Part shown: positions 47,399 to 56,061 of the stretch, one piece after another
Numbering within the stretch: position 1 is the first letter of the stretch
How the letters are laid out: the number at the start of each line of letters is the position of its first letter
The notes under the pieces: model-generated
Told to the model about the DNA's origin: nothing
The model's input: the letters and a program-made list of their open reading frames with translations, nothing else
Databases searched by the model: none
Position numbers and translations under genes: made by a program
Source: Gaiellales bacterium
Lineage (GTDB): Bacteria; Actinomycetota; Thermoleophilia; Gaiellales; JAICJC01
Direction of reading: 5' to 3'
Assembly (NCBI GenBank): GCA_036403155.1
Contig: DASWRM010000067.1
Span: forward strand, 1-64,000
DNA length: 64,000 bases

Positions 47399-49151
47399 GA
47401 CGCGGCTCGGCGGAGACCTGCGCGCCGCCGATGCCGGCGAGCGGGTCACGCTCGCAGGCTGGGTGGCGCGGCGCCGGGACCATGGTGGGCTCGTGTTCGT
47501 CGATCTGCGCGACCGGGCCGGTGTTGTCCAGCTGGTCATCGACCCGGACCAGGCGGAGGCCCATGCCGTCGCGGGCGAGCTGCGCAACGAGTTCGTGATC
47601 CAGGCCGAGGGGCGCGTCACGCCCCGCTCGGCGGAGACCGTGAACCCGAAGCTGCCGACCGGGGAGGTCGAGGTGCGCGTGGAGCGCCTGGAGGTGCTCT
47701 CGCGAGCGGCGGTGCTGCCGTTCCAGCTGGACGACGAGAACGTGGACGAGGCGCTGCGGCTCCATCACCGCTACCTCGACCTGCGCCGCGACGAGATGCG
47801 CAGCAACATCCACACGCGCTTCCGACTGACGCAGATCATCCGCCGGCACATGGAGGACAACGGGTTCTGGGAGCTGGAGACGCCGATCCTCTACAAGTCC
47901 ACGCCGGAGGGTGCGAAGGAGTTCCTCGTGCCGACGACGACGCGCCCCGGGCAGTTCTACGCCCTGCCGCAGTCGCCCCAGACGTTCAAGCAGCTCTACG
48001 CGATCGCCGGCTACGAGCGCTACTACCAGATCGCCCGGTGCTTCCGGGACGAGGCAACCCGCGCCGACCGCACGCTCGAGTTCACCCAGCTCGACATCGA
48101 GATGGCGTTCATGGACCCCGAGGAGCTGTTCGCGCTGCTCGAGCAGCTCTTCTCGCGCCTCTGGCGCGAGCTGCTCCAGGCGGAGGTCGAGACGCCGTTT
48201 CGGCGCATGACCTGGGACGACGCGATGCTGCGCTACGGATCTGACAAGCCCGACCTCCGCTTCGGCGCGGAGATCGCGGACGTCACCGACCTGCTCGCCG
48301 AGACCGAGTTCAAGGCGTTCAGGGGCGTCGTCGACGGCGGAGGCGTGGTGCGCGGCTTCGCGGTTCCCGGCGCGCTCGAGTTCTCTCGCAAGGATCAGGA
48401 CGACCTGGTCGAGTTCGCGCGCGGCTGGGGCGGCAAGGGCGTCGCGTGGCTCCAGGTGCACCCGGGCGGCGAGGTCCGCTCCCCGATCGCCAAGTTCCTC
48501 GCCGAGGACGAGCTTGCCGGGATCGTCGAGCGCACCGGCGCGGGGGAGGGCGACACGGTCTTCCTCGTCGCCGACCAGGAGGAGGCCGCCGTGCGCGTTC
48601 TGGGCCCGCTGCGCCTCCACCTCGGCGAGCGCCTGGGCCTCATACGCGACGCCTGGGAGTTCGTCTGGGTGACCGGCTTTCCGATGTTCGAGTGGCTCCC
48701 CGACGAGGGGCGGTGGAAGGCGTCGCACAACCCGTTCTCGGCGCCGGCTCCCGGGTCGGAGCGCTTCTGGGAGGACCCGGCGGCGGCCCGGTCGTACCAG
48801 TACGACCTCGTTCTGAACGGCAATGAGGTCGGCGGCGGCTCGGTCCGAAACCACCGCGCCGACATGCAGAGCAAGGTGTTCGAGCTGCTCGGGATCTCGG
48901 CCCAGCGCGCTGAGGAGAACTTCTCGTTCCTGCTGCGCGCTCTCTCGATGGGGGCACCGCCCCACGGTGGGATCGCCTTCGGCCTCGACCGGCTGGCGAT
49001 GCTCGTCGCCCAGGCCGACTCGCTGCGCGAGGTGATCGCGTTCCCCAAGGGCCAGGGTGGGGTCGATCCGCTGACCGGCGCGCCCGGCCCCGTGCCGCCC
49101 GCCACGTTGTCCGAGCTCGGGCTGCGCCCGGCCGCGCCGCCCCAGCCGTAA
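47388..49151 (+). CDS. aspS: Aspartyl-tRNA synthetase
   Basis: A 587-residue bacterial-type AspRS. N-terminal OB-fold for the anticodon (GWVARRRDHGGLVFVDLRD), class II core with motif 2 CFRDEATRADRTLEFTQLD, flipping loop SPQTFKQL, the bacterial GAD insertion between about 290 and 420, and motif 3 GGIAFGLDRLAMLVA. GTG 47388 lies inside the 3' end of hisS. Whether it is discriminating (Asp only) or also charges tRNA-Asn cannot be read here. Confidence 0.95.
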   Translation: MSYRTRLGGDLRAADAGERVTLAGWVARRRDHGGLVFVDLRDRAGVVQLVIDPDQAEAHAVAGELRNEFVIQAEGRVTPRSAETVNPKLPTGEVEVRVERLEVLSRAAVLPFQLDDENVDEALRLHHRYLDLRRDEMRSNIHTRFRLTQIIRRHMEDNGFWELETPILYKSTPEGAKEFLVPTTTRPGQFYALPQSPQTFKQLYAIAGYERYYQIARCFRDEATRADRTLEFTQLDIEMAFMDPEELFALLEQLFSRLWRELLQAEVETPFRRMTWDDAMLRYGSDKPDLRFGAEIADVTDLLAETEFKAFRGVVDGGGVVRGFAVPGALEFSRKDQDDLVEFARGWGGKGVAWLQVHPGGEVRSPIAKFLAEDELAGIVERTGAGEGDTVFLVADQEEAAVRVLGPLRLHLGERLGLIRDAWEFVWVTGFPMFEWLPDEGRWKASHNPFSAPAPGSERFWEDPAAARSYQYDLVLNGNEVGGGSVRNHRADMQSKVFELLGISAQRAEENFSFLLRALSMGAPPHGGIAFGLDRLAMLVAQADSLREVIAFPKGQGGVDPLTGAPGPVPPATLSELGLRPAAPPQP

Positions 49152-49259
49152 CCGGATCGTCACCGCCGGCGTGCCGGTGGGACGGAAAAGGTACGGAAAA
49201 CCGCACCATGGCCCCTGCTACGGTGAGCGGACGCCCCCCACGCGGAAGAGAGAGCACTC

Positions 49260-51548
49260 ATGGATGACCACCAGGCCGACGGGCCCTCGCTCGCGGAAGA
49301 CCGACGCATCGCACACTCCGGCGGCCTTGCCCGCTGGGCCGGCCACTGCGCCCGCCATCCCTGGCGGGTGGTGCTGACGTGGATCGGCATCGTCGTGGCA
49401 CTGGGAGCGCTGAACGCCGCCTTCCACGGCACGCTCGTCAACGACTTCAACATTCCCGGGTCGGACGTCCAGAAGGCGACCGACCTGATCGACGCCAAGT
49501 TCGGCGGCCAGAAGGGCTCCGCGCTGCGCGTCGTCGTCGCCGCGCCCAACGGCCAGCGGATCGACTCCCCCCAGGGACGCACGGCGATCGCGAACATGCT
49601 GAAGGCCAGCTCGGCCTCGCAGCGCTCGCTGGACGAGTCCCAGAAGGACGTCAGCGCGACCACGAGCCCACTGTCGACCGACGGGCAGCACCAGCTGTCC
49701 AAGAGCGGGCGGATCGGCTTCTTCGACGTGCAGTTCGACCGAACGGGGTTCGAGCTGCCGCGCGCCGGGATCGTGGATCTCGAGGACAAGCTGCGCGAGA
49801 TCGGGGCGCCCGCGAACCTCCAGGTCGAGTTCACCGGGGACGCCGAGAGCGCGCCGCCCGAGCAGGGCAGCAGCGACATCGTCGGGCTGGTGGCCGCCTT
49901 CATCATCCTGATCGTGCTGTTCCGCGCACTCGTGCCGACGGTGATCCCGCTGCTGTTCGCGATCACCGCGGTGGCGTCGGCGTTCCTACTGCTGTTCCTC
50001 GCCGCCCGGCTCTGGCACTTCAACACCATCACCGAGATCCTGGTGCCGATGATCGGCCTGGGCGTCGGCATCGACTACACGCTCTTCATCGTCACCCGGT
50101 TCAGACAGCTGCTGCATGACGGGTTGTCTCCGCAGGATGCCGCGGCGGCAGCGGGCGCGACCGCGGGGCGCGCGGTCATCTTCGCCGGCGTGACGGTCGC
50201 GATCTCGATCACGGGCCTCGCCCTGATCGGCATCGACTTCATCACCAAGCTCGGCATCGGCAGCGCGCTCGGCGTCGTCACCGCGGTCGCCCTCGCGAAC
50301 TCGCTGCTCCCGGCGGTGCTTTCCCTGCTGGGCCACAAGATCGACCGTGGCCGCATGGGCCTCAAGTCGCTCGACGAGTCCCGCCATGGGCAATCCGGCA
50401 CGCTGGTGGCGGCGTGGGGGCGCTTCGTGTCGCGCAACGCCAAGATCGTCCTGCCGGTCATGGTCGTGCTGCTGCTCGTGCTGGCCTCGCCGGTGCTGAA
50501 GGTGCGCCTCGGGCTGGCGGACGCCGGTACGGCGCCGAAGGCCCAGACGACGCGCAAGGCGTACGACCTGCTGTCCGCGGGCTTCGGCCCGGGCTTCACG
50601 TCGCCGATCCCGGTGGTCGTCGACCTGCAGTCCGACCACCAGGCGGCCGCCAAGCTGGAAACGGCGCTCGGAAAGGTTCCGGGCGTCGCGCAGGTTGTGC
50701 GGCCGATCTACAACGCCCAGACGCCCGACCAGGCGTCGGTCGCGATCGTCAACACGTACTCGAGGTACAAGCCGCAGGACGCGAAGACGGACGACATCGT
50801 CTCGACGTTCCGCGACAGCGCCATCCCGAACGCGCTGCGCGGCTCGTCGGCGCACGCGTACGTGTCGGGCGAGAACGCCGCGTTCACGGACATCGGCAAC
50901 CGCATCCTCAGCCGGGCGCCGTGGTTCCTGCTGTACATCATCGGCATCACGTTCATCGTGCTGGCCATGGCGTTCCGCTCGGTCGTGATCGCCATCAAGG
51001 CGGCGGTCACGACACTCACCTCGGCCCTCGTCGGGTTCGGCGCGCTGACCCTGATCGTCCAGCTGGGGCACGGGATGGGGCTGATCGGCCTCGACCGCAC
51101 CGGCCCGATCGAGAGCTTCGTGCCGCCGATCGCGTTCGCGATCCTGTTCGGCCTCTCGATGGACTACGAGGTGTTCCTGATGAGCCGGATCCGTGAGGAG
51201 CACGTGCATGGCAGTGACACCGTGCGGGCCGTTCAGGACGGTGTCTCGGGTGTCGGCCGCGTGATCGTCGCGGCGGCGCTGATCATGTCGTCGGTGTTCT
51301 TCTCGTTCCTGCTCAGCCCCGACCGCGTCTCGAAGGAGTTCGGCCTCCTGCTCGGCGTCGCGATCCTCACGGACGCCCTGCTCGTGCGGATGACGCTCGT
51401 GCCGGCGCTGTTGACGGTGCTGGAGGAGCGTTCGTGGGCGATGCCGCGCTGGCTCGACCGGGTGCTTCCCGGCCTGACCATCGAGCCGCCGAGCGAGCGC
51501 GAGCCGGAGCCGGAGGCTCGGCCGATCGAGGTCGGGGCGGGCACCTAG
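49260..51548 (+). CDS. MMPL/RND-family membrane transporter
   Basis: A 762-residue transporter of the actinobacterial MMPL type with about 11-12 helices in two homologous halves. The large periplasmic loop follows the first helix (residues about 60-210, with FNIPGSDVQKATDLI). Conserved features are GVGIDYTLFIVTRFRQ in the first half and FGLSMDYEVFLMSRIREEH in the second, both with the Asp-Tyr pair implicated in proton relay. MMPL proteins export lipids or siderophores. ATG 49260 has GGAAGAGAG upstream. Monocistronic; cargo unknown. Confidence 0.88.
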   Translation: MDDHQADGPSLAEDRRIAHSGGLARWAGHCARHPWRVVLTWIGIVVALGALNAAFHGTLVNDFNIPGSDVQKATDLIDAKFGGQKGSALRVVVAAPNGQRIDSPQGRTAIANMLKASSASQRSLDESQKDVSATTSPLSTDGQHQLSKSGRIGFFDVQFDRTGFELPRAGIVDLEDKLREIGAPANLQVEFTGDAESAPPEQGSSDIVGLVAAFIILIVLFRALVPTVIPLLFAITAVASAFLLLFLAARLWHFNTITEILVPMIGLGVGIDYTLFIVTRFRQLLHDGLSPQDAAAAAGATAGRAVIFAGVTVAISITGLALIGIDFITKLGIGSALGVVTAVALANSLLPAVLSLLGHKIDRGRMGLKSLDESRHGQSGTLVAAWGRFVSRNAKIVLPVMVVLLLVLASPVLKVRLGLADAGTAPKAQTTRKAYDLLSAGFGPGFTSPIPVVVDLQSDHQAAAKLETALGKVPGVAQVVRPIYNAQTPDQASVAIVNTYSRYKPQDAKTDDIVSTFRDSAIPNALRGSSAHAYVSGENAAFTDIGNRILSRAPWFLLYIIGITFIVLAMAFRSVVIAIKAAVTTLTSALVGFGALTLIVQLGHGMGLIGLDRTGPIESFVPPIAFAILFGLSMDYEVFLMSRIREEHVHGSDTVRAVQDGVSGVGRVIVAAALIMSSVFFSFLLSPDRVSKEFGLLLGVAILTDALLVRMTLVPALLTVLEERSWAMPRWLDRVLPGLTIEPPSEREPEPEARPIEVGAGT

Positions 51549-51910
51549 GAGCTGGAGGCGACGACCAGCACGCCGCGGCCGGGCACCCGGGCGCGCACCG
51601 CATAGCCGCGCATGTCGCAGCGGCAGGTGCGTGCCACACGGCGCCCGGCCGTGGCCGCCGCCCGCCGCACGTACGGCAGATCGGAGGCGTGCACGCCGCT
51701 GATCGCTGCCACCACGTAGCCGTTGCGGTCGTAGGCGTCGGTCACCGGCTGGCCGAGCGAGAGCATTGCGCCGGTGAAGCGGGTCGCGAGCGAGGGGCGC
51801 CACGGCCGCAGGTCAGGCACGTTGGCCGGCGGTGCCGGCCTGCTGGGCACGGCCGCGAGCAGGGCGAGCAGCATGAGTGCCGTGCCGGCTGCGATGATGC
51901 CGCGAGCCAT
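51545..51910 (-). CDS. Small exported protein, hypothetical
   Basis: A 121-residue protein with an N-terminal signal peptide or anchor (IIAAGTALMLLALLAAVPS), then an alpha/beta domain (TDAYDRNGYVVAAISGVHA, VARTCRCDMRGYAVRARV). Its stop overlaps the stop of the convergent MMPL gene. A GAGAAT hexamer 6 nt before ATG 51910 may be a leaderless -10. No family recognised. Confidence 0.6.
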   Translation of the reverse strand: MARGIIAAGTALMLLALLAAVPSRPAPPANVPDLRPWRPSLATRFTGAMLSLGQPVTDAYDRNGYVVAAISGVHASDLPYVRRAAATAGRRVARTCRCDMRGYAVRARVPGRGVLVVASSS

Positions 51911-52095
51911 TTGCGCATTCTCGCAGCTTGGCTAGTGTGTGAGGTGCCGGCGCCACTTCAACCAGCGCACTTCGTTTAATCCGTCGTGCGACACTTCCAG
52001 CGCCGAGGCAGAGTCGTAGCGGTCGAAGCATCCAGAAAGTGGCCGCACGCCAAGCCTCAGGCGTCGGCATGCGCGGGGTCGCCTCGCGCGGTTGG

Positions 52096-52101
52096 TAGGG
52101 T
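52096..52101 (+). promoter_or_regulatory. -10 hexamer TAGGGT, cysteine desulfurase
   Basis: Seven nt before ATG 52109. Confidence 0.6.
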
Positions 52102-52108
52102 GCGCGGC

Positions 52109-53221
52109 ATGGTCTACCTCGACCATGCCGCCACCTCGCCACTCTGCCGCGAGGCGCGGGAGGCGATGGCGCCCTACCTCGATGAGCACTTCGGGAACGC
52201 GTCCGAGCCGCACGGGTACGGCCGGGCCGCGCGCGAGGGGCTGGAGCGGGCGCGCGCGACGCTCTGCGAGCTGGTCGGGTGCGATCCGGCGCAGCTGGTG
52301 TTCACGTCGGGGGGCAGCGAGGCCGACAACCAGGCGCTGTTCGGGCTGACCGGACGGCCGCTGGGCCGGCTGGTGGTGAGCGAGATCGAGCATCCGGCCG
52401 TGCGCGTGCCGGCGGAGGAGCTCGAGCGGCAGGGGTTCGACGTCGCGTGGGTCGGCGTCGACCGCGACGGCGTGGTCGACGTGGACGCCTTTGGCGCGGC
52501 CGTCAGGCCCGGCGACCGGGTGGCCGCGGTGATGTGGGCGAACAACGTGACGGGGGCGGTGCAGCCGGTCGCCGAGCTCGCGGCGATCTGCGCCGAGCGC
52601 GAGGTGCCGCTCCACGTCGACGCGGTGCAGGCGGCCGCGTCGCTGCCGATCGACTTCCGCGGCTCGGGTGCCGAGACGATCGCCCTGTCCGCGCACAAGG
52701 TGAACGGCCCGAAGGGCGTCGGGGCTCTGGTCGCCCGCGATCCGACGCGGCTGCGGCCGCTGATCTGGGGCGGCGGGCAGGAGCGTGGCCTGCGCAGCGG
52801 CACCGAGAACGTGGCCGGCGTGGTCGGCTTCGCGGCCGCGCTGGCAGCCCTCCGGTCGCGGCCGGACCGCAGGCGGGAGCTGCGCGACCGGCTCGAGCGT
52901 GCGCTGCCCGAGGTGCAGGCCGTGTCGGCGGGCGCTCCGCGGCTCCCCGGCCACTCGCTGCTCCTGGTGGAAGGTATCCGGGCCGACATGCTGGTGCTGG
53001 CGCTCGACCGTGCCGGGTACGCGGTGTCCGCGGGCAGCGCCTGCGCGAGCGGCGAGAGCGAGCCGAGCCGGGCGCTGACCGCACAGGGCCTCACGCCCGA
53101 CGAGGCGCGCAGCGTCGTCCGCGTCTCGATCGGGATCGATACGACGGAGGGCGACGTCGACGGGTTCGCGTCGGCGCTGCGTGAGTGCGCGGAGCGGCTT
53201 CGCGCGGGCGCCCTCATCTAG
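52109..53221 (+). CDS. Cysteine desulfurase (IscS/NifS-like)
   Basis: A 370-residue PLP enzyme that releases sulfane sulfur from cysteine. N-terminus VYLDHAATSPLCREAREAM, PLP contacts in FTSGGSEADNQAL and the Schiff-base Lys in LSAHKVNGPKGVGAL; the persulfide Cys is on a short active-site loop SAGSACASGESEPS, as in group I (IscS/NifS) enzymes that serve many acceptors. ATG 52109 lies 7 nt after TAGGGT with no ribosome site. It precedes the IscU-MnmA fusion gene on the same strand, its natural sulfur acceptor. Confidence 0.92.
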   Translation: MVYLDHAATSPLCREAREAMAPYLDEHFGNASEPHGYGRAAREGLERARATLCELVGCDPAQLVFTSGGSEADNQALFGLTGRPLGRLVVSEIEHPAVRVPAEELERQGFDVAWVGVDRDGVVDVDAFGAAVRPGDRVAAVMWANNVTGAVQPVAELAAICAEREVPLHVDAVQAAASLPIDFRGSGAETIALSAHKVNGPKGVGALVARDPTRLRPLIWGGGQERGLRSGTENVAGVVGFAAALAALRSRPDRRRELRDRLERALPEVQAVSAGAPRLPGHSLLLVEGIRADMLVLALDRAGYAVSAGSACASGESEPSRALTAQGLTPDEARSVVRVSIGIDTTEGDVDGFASALRECAERLRAGALI

Positions 53222-53253
53222 CGCCAACCCGCGCCAACTGCCACCCCAGCTCA

Positions 53254-53354
53254 GGGAGTCAAACTCCCCGGACGGGCGTTGCGCGGTTGTGACGCGTCTG
53301 TGATGAACGCCGGGATGGTTGAGCGGTCCGCCCCCCGGCGGAGTCAAACGCCGG
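53254..53354. repeat. Two GTCAAA-centred intergenic hairpins
   Basis: GGGAGT-CAA-ACTCCC at 53254-53268 and CCGGCG-GAGTCAAA-CGCCGG at 53335-53354 lie in the 235-nt gap after the desulfurase gene. They share the GTCAAA/TTTGAC core with the two elements at 40581-40682. They may end the desulfurase transcript or belong to a REP-like family. Confidence 0.5.
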
Positions 53355-53444
53355 CGCCGGGGGTGCGCTCGTGAGCCGGCACGGAACCGCTGGCGGTCGT
53401 TGCGAGCCTGTGACGGTTGTCCGGGCGGGGGGCCGCGGGCGCTC

Positions 53445-53450
53445 TACGCT
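53445..53450 (+). promoter_or_regulatory. -10 hexamer TACGCT, IscU-MnmA fusion
   Basis: Six nt before GTG 53457; supports translation of the fused form. Confidence 0.6.
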
Positions 53451-53456
53451 TCGCTC

Positions 53457-54875
53457 GTGTACAGCGACGCAGTCCTTCGCAGCGCCCTCGACGGCTCTCG
53501 AGCCGGCTCCGCCGGCCGGCACGCCGCCTGGGGCGAGGCGGGCGACCGGCGCTGCGGTGACGCGGTACGGATCGAGCTCGCGGTCGCCGGCGGCCGCGTC
53601 GTCCGCGCGCGCCACCGCGCCTTCGCCTGCCCGCACGCCACGGCCGCCGTCGCGCTGGCGTGCGCGCTCGCCGAGGGCCGCGAGCTGCTGGCCGCGGCCA
53701 CCATCGGCGCCGGCGAACTCGAGACCACTCTTCGGCCGAACGAGCACAACCGCGAATGCGTCGCGCTTGCGGCGGACGCCCTGCACGCCGCGATCGCGCG
53801 CGCCCTCGAGGCCGAGCCGCTCGCTTCGGACGAGCATCGCGTGGCCGTTGCCATGTCGGGCGGCGTCGACAGCGCCGTGGCGCTGCTGAAGGCGCTCGAG
53901 GCGGGGCTGCGGCCCGTAGGCGTGACGCTGCGGCTGTGGATCGATCCCGAGGCACCCGACTCCGAGCGCGCATGCTGCTCCCCGATGTCGGTGCGCGCCG
54001 CGCGCAGCGCCTGCCACGCCGCCGGCGTGCCGCACGTCACGCTCGACCTGCGCGACGGCTTCCGGGAGACCGTCGTCGGCGACTTCGTCCGTCGGCATGC
54101 CGAGGGTCTGACCCCGAACCCGTGCGTCCGCTGCAACGGCAGCTTCCGGTTCGACGCGCTGGCCCGCTTCGCCGACCGCGCCGGCGCGCCGCTGCTCGCC
54201 ACCGGTCACTATGCCCGCATCGTCAGGCGCGACGGCCGGACGCTGCTCGCTCGCGGGGTCGACCCGGCAAAGGACCAGTCGTACATGCTCGCCGCCGTGC
54301 CGGAGCACATCCTCGCCCGCACCTGGTTCCCGCTCGGCACGCAGCGCAAGTCGGAGACGCGGGCGCAGGCCGGAGCCGCGAACCTGGCGGCAGCCCGGCG
54401 CGCCGAGAGCCAGGAGGTCTGCTTCGTCGGCGGGGGCGACCACCGGCGGTTCCTCGAACGGCAGGGCGGTGCCGGGCCGGCGGGCGAGATCGTCGATGAG
54501 GAGGGGCAGGTGCTCGGGACGCATGCCGGCATCCACCGGTTCACGCCGGGGCAGCGTCGCGGGCTCGGCGTCGGCGGCGGGGCGCCGCTGTTCGTCCTGC
54601 GCACGGATCCCGCCACCGGACACGTCGTCGCCGCTCCGCGCGAGGCGCTGGCGCAGACCACCGTGCGGGTCCGGCCGGGGTCGCTGGCGCTGCCCGTGCG
54701 GCGGGTGGAGGCCAAGCTGCGGTACCGGTCGGCTCCCCTCGGGGCCACGGTGCGCGCGGCCGGCGACGGGTTCGACCTCGAGCTCGACGAGCCGGCGTAC
54801 GGGGTTGCTCCCGGCCAGTCGGCCGTGCTGTACGACGGCGACATGGTCGTCGGCAGCGGCGTGATCGCACGGTAG
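53457..54875 (+). CDS. mnmA: IscU-like scaffold domain fused to tRNA 2-thiouridylase MnmA
   Basis: A 472-residue fusion. Residues 1-125 are an IscU-type Fe-S scaffold: YSDAVLRSALDGSRAG, Cys33 in GDRRCGDAV, Cys58 in FACPHATAAVA and Cys101 in NRECVALAADALHAAI, matching the three ligands of IscU in spacing (25 and 43 residues). Residues 130-472 are MnmA: PP-loop AMSGGVDSAVAL near 133, Cys223 in NPCVRCNGSF, Cys322 in SQEVCFVGGG, then the C-terminal beta barrel. MnmA thiolates U34 of Lys, Glu and Gln tRNAs. GTG 53457 is 6 nt after TACGCT, which supports the fused start. Stand-alone MnmA is about 360 residues. Confidence 0.88.
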   Translation: MYSDAVLRSALDGSRAGSAGRHAAWGEAGDRRCGDAVRIELAVAGGRVVRARHRAFACPHATAAVALACALAEGRELLAAATIGAGELETTLRPNEHNRECVALAADALHAAIARALEAEPLASDEHRVAVAMSGGVDSAVALLKALEAGLRPVGVTLRLWIDPEAPDSERACCSPMSVRAARSACHAAGVPHVTLDLRDGFRETVVGDFVRRHAEGLTPNPCVRCNGSFRFDALARFADRAGAPLLATGHYARIVRRDGRTLLARGVDPAKDQSYMLAAVPEHILARTWFPLGTQRKSETRAQAGAANLAAARRAESQEVCFVGGGDHRRFLERQGGAGPAGEIVDEEGQVLGTHAGIHRFTPGQRRGLGVGGGAPLFVLRTDPATGHVVAAPREALAQTTVRVRPGSLALPVRRVEAKLRYRSAPLGATVRAAGDGFDLELDEPAYGVAPGQSAVLYDGDMVVGSGVIAR

Positions 54876-54878
54876 TAT
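54873..54878 (+). promoter_or_regulatory. -10 hexamer TAGTAT, DUF948 gene
   Basis: Eight nt before ATG 54887; contains the mnmA stop. Confidence 0.45.
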
Positions 54879-54886
54879 GGCGCGTC

Positions 54887-55264
54887 ATGGACGCCTCCGA
54901 CGCCTGGCGCTACGCGCTCGCCGCCTTCCTGATCTTGACCGGTATCGGTCTGACGTACATGCTGCTGCGCCTGGGTGGGCTGCTGGGGCGGGCCACGACG
55001 AGCATCGAGCAGGCGATGACGGAGGTCATGCCCATGCTGGGCAAGGCATCGACGACGCTCGACCACGTCAACGAGGAGCTCGGCAAGGTCGGCCACATCA
55101 CCGACTCGGCGGTCGATGCGGCGGACAAGCTCGACAGCACCGTCCGGACGCTCTCGAGCGTGCTGGGAAAGCCGGCGAAGGCCGTGTCCGGTGTGTCCGC
55201 CGGGGTGTCCCAGGCGTTTCAGAGCTTCCGCAGCAAGCGCAACCAGCGCGGCGGCGTCGTGTGA
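54887..55264 (+). CDS. DUF948-type membrane protein
   Basis: A 125-residue protein: an N-terminal transmembrane helix (YALAAFLILTGIGLTYMLL) and a long amphipathic helix with heptads (TLDHVNEELGKVGHITDSAV), ending basic. This is the DUF948 pattern commonly found before alaS in actinobacteria. ATG 54887 lies 8 nt after TAGTAT, whose TAG is the mnmA stop. It overlaps the next gene by 4 nt. Role unknown; possibly a membrane scaffold. Confidence 0.75.
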   Translation: MDASDAWRYALAAFLILTGIGLTYMLLRLGGLLGRATTSIEQAMTEVMPMLGKASTTLDHVNEELGKVGHITDSAVDAADKLDSTVRTLSSVLGKPAKAVSGVSAGVSQAFQSFRSKRNQRGGVV

Positions 55265-55521
55265 GCCGGCTGGCGACGGCGCTCGGCGTGGCCGTTGCCG
55301 GCGGTGCCGCCTACGTCGTCGAGCGGGCACGGCGAATTGCCGCGGAGGAGGGCCGGCCGCTCACCGACGTGCTCGCCGAGATGCCGTCGCGTCTGCGCTC
55401 CGACCTGACGACGATCGGCGAGGACCTGCGCGAGGCGGCTGACGAGGGCAAGAGCGCCGCCGCTCGCCGCCAGGAGGAGATCGACGAGGAGCTGCGCGCT
55501 GCCCGCGGAGGAGCCGGCTAG
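55261..55521 (+). CDS. Small helical membrane-associated protein
   Basis: An 86-residue protein from GTG 55261, overlapping the DUF948 gene stop. A short hydrophobic start (LATALGVAVAGGAAYVV) is followed by a charged helix rich in Glu/Arg/Ala (EIDEELRAARGG). Similar YtxH-like partners commonly follow DUF948 genes. No catalytic features. The tandem repeats follow immediately. Confidence 0.6.
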   Translation: MSRLATALGVAVAGGAAYVVERARRIAAEEGRPLTDVLAEMPSRLRSDLTTIGEDLREAADEGKSAAARRQEEIDEELRAARGGAG

Positions 55522-55522
55522 G

Positions 55523-55690
55523 GGAGCACGATGGAGCCGCGCGGCGGGCCGGTGGGAGAGCTACTCCATGGTGGGCTGCCGCTCGACGAGCTCCGCCGCT
55601 GTCGGGCGGAGCACGATGGCGCCGCGGCGGGCCGGTGGGAGAGCTACTCCATCGTGGGCTGCCACTCGACGAGCTCCGCCGCTGTCAGGC
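55523..55690. repeat. Tandem duplication of an ~85-bp unit
   Basis: Unit 1 (55523-55607, 85 nt) and unit 2 (55608-55690, 83 nt) both begin GGAGCACGATGG, share GGGCCGGTGGGAGAGCTACT and contain CTCGACGAGCTCCGCCGCTG. They differ by a few substitutions and a 2-nt indel. A third copy begins (GGAGC) and then stops. No open frame spans them. They lie between convergent gene groups. Confidence 0.85.
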
Positions 55691-55697
55691 GGAGCTC
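55671..55697. terminator. 10-bp hairpin at the end of the tandem repeat
   Basis: GAGCTCCGCC (55671-55680) and GGCGGAGCTC (55688-55697) are exact complements around GCTGTCA. Unit 1 has nearly the same hairpin at 55588-55614 with one mismatch at its foot. Placed between convergent genes, it can end transcription from both sides. Confidence 0.6.
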
Positions 55698-55742
55698 TGA
55701 ATAGTGTCGCGGCGCGGGCTGCGCCCGCGCTCGCGCGCATCG

Positions 55743-56057
55743 TTAGTCGTGCAGCCTCGCGACGACCTCGTGGCGCGCGATCAGCCGCTTGGGCTGCCCG
55801 CTGACTCGGATCTCGAATCCGGCACGCCGCGGGAACAGCACCTTGTCGCCCGGCGCGAGTCCGCCCGCGTCGTCGCCCGCCGCCACGACGATCCCCGAAA
55901 GGCAGGCCGACTCCGCCGATGCCGGGATGATCAGGCCGGCTCGCGTCTCGGTCTCGTCCTCGACCGGCTCCACCAGCACGTAGTGGTCGAGCGGCTCGAT
56001 CCGCCCGGTGAAGGGCTGCGAGCGCTCGAACCTGTCGAGGGTGTCGTCTTCGTGCAT
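55743..56057 (-). CDS. GroES-like co-chaperonin
   Basis: A 104-residue GroES-fold protein. The core IEPLDHYVLVEPVEDETETRAG starts the chaperonin-10 domain, followed by GIVVAAGDDAGGLAPGDKVLF and a C-terminal VVARLHD strand. Unlike canonical GroES it has a 20-residue N-terminal lead, a shortened mobile loop (GLIIPASAESACLSG) and no neighbouring groEL, so it is probably a divergent paralogue. ATG 56057 is 6 nt after TACGCT with no ribosome site. Confidence 0.75.
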   Translation of the reverse strand: MHEDDTLDRFERSQPFTGRIEPLDHYVLVEPVEDETETRAGLIIPASAESACLSGIVVAAGDDAGGLAPGDKVLFPRRAGFEIRVSGQPKRLIARHEVVARLHD

Positions 56058-56061
56058 GCGC

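Noticed and set aside
51911-52108. Possible small RNA or gene upstream of the cysteine desulfurase
   Set aside because: A minus-strand frame runs through it but has poor codon bias; no structure beyond the leaderless hexamer was convincing.
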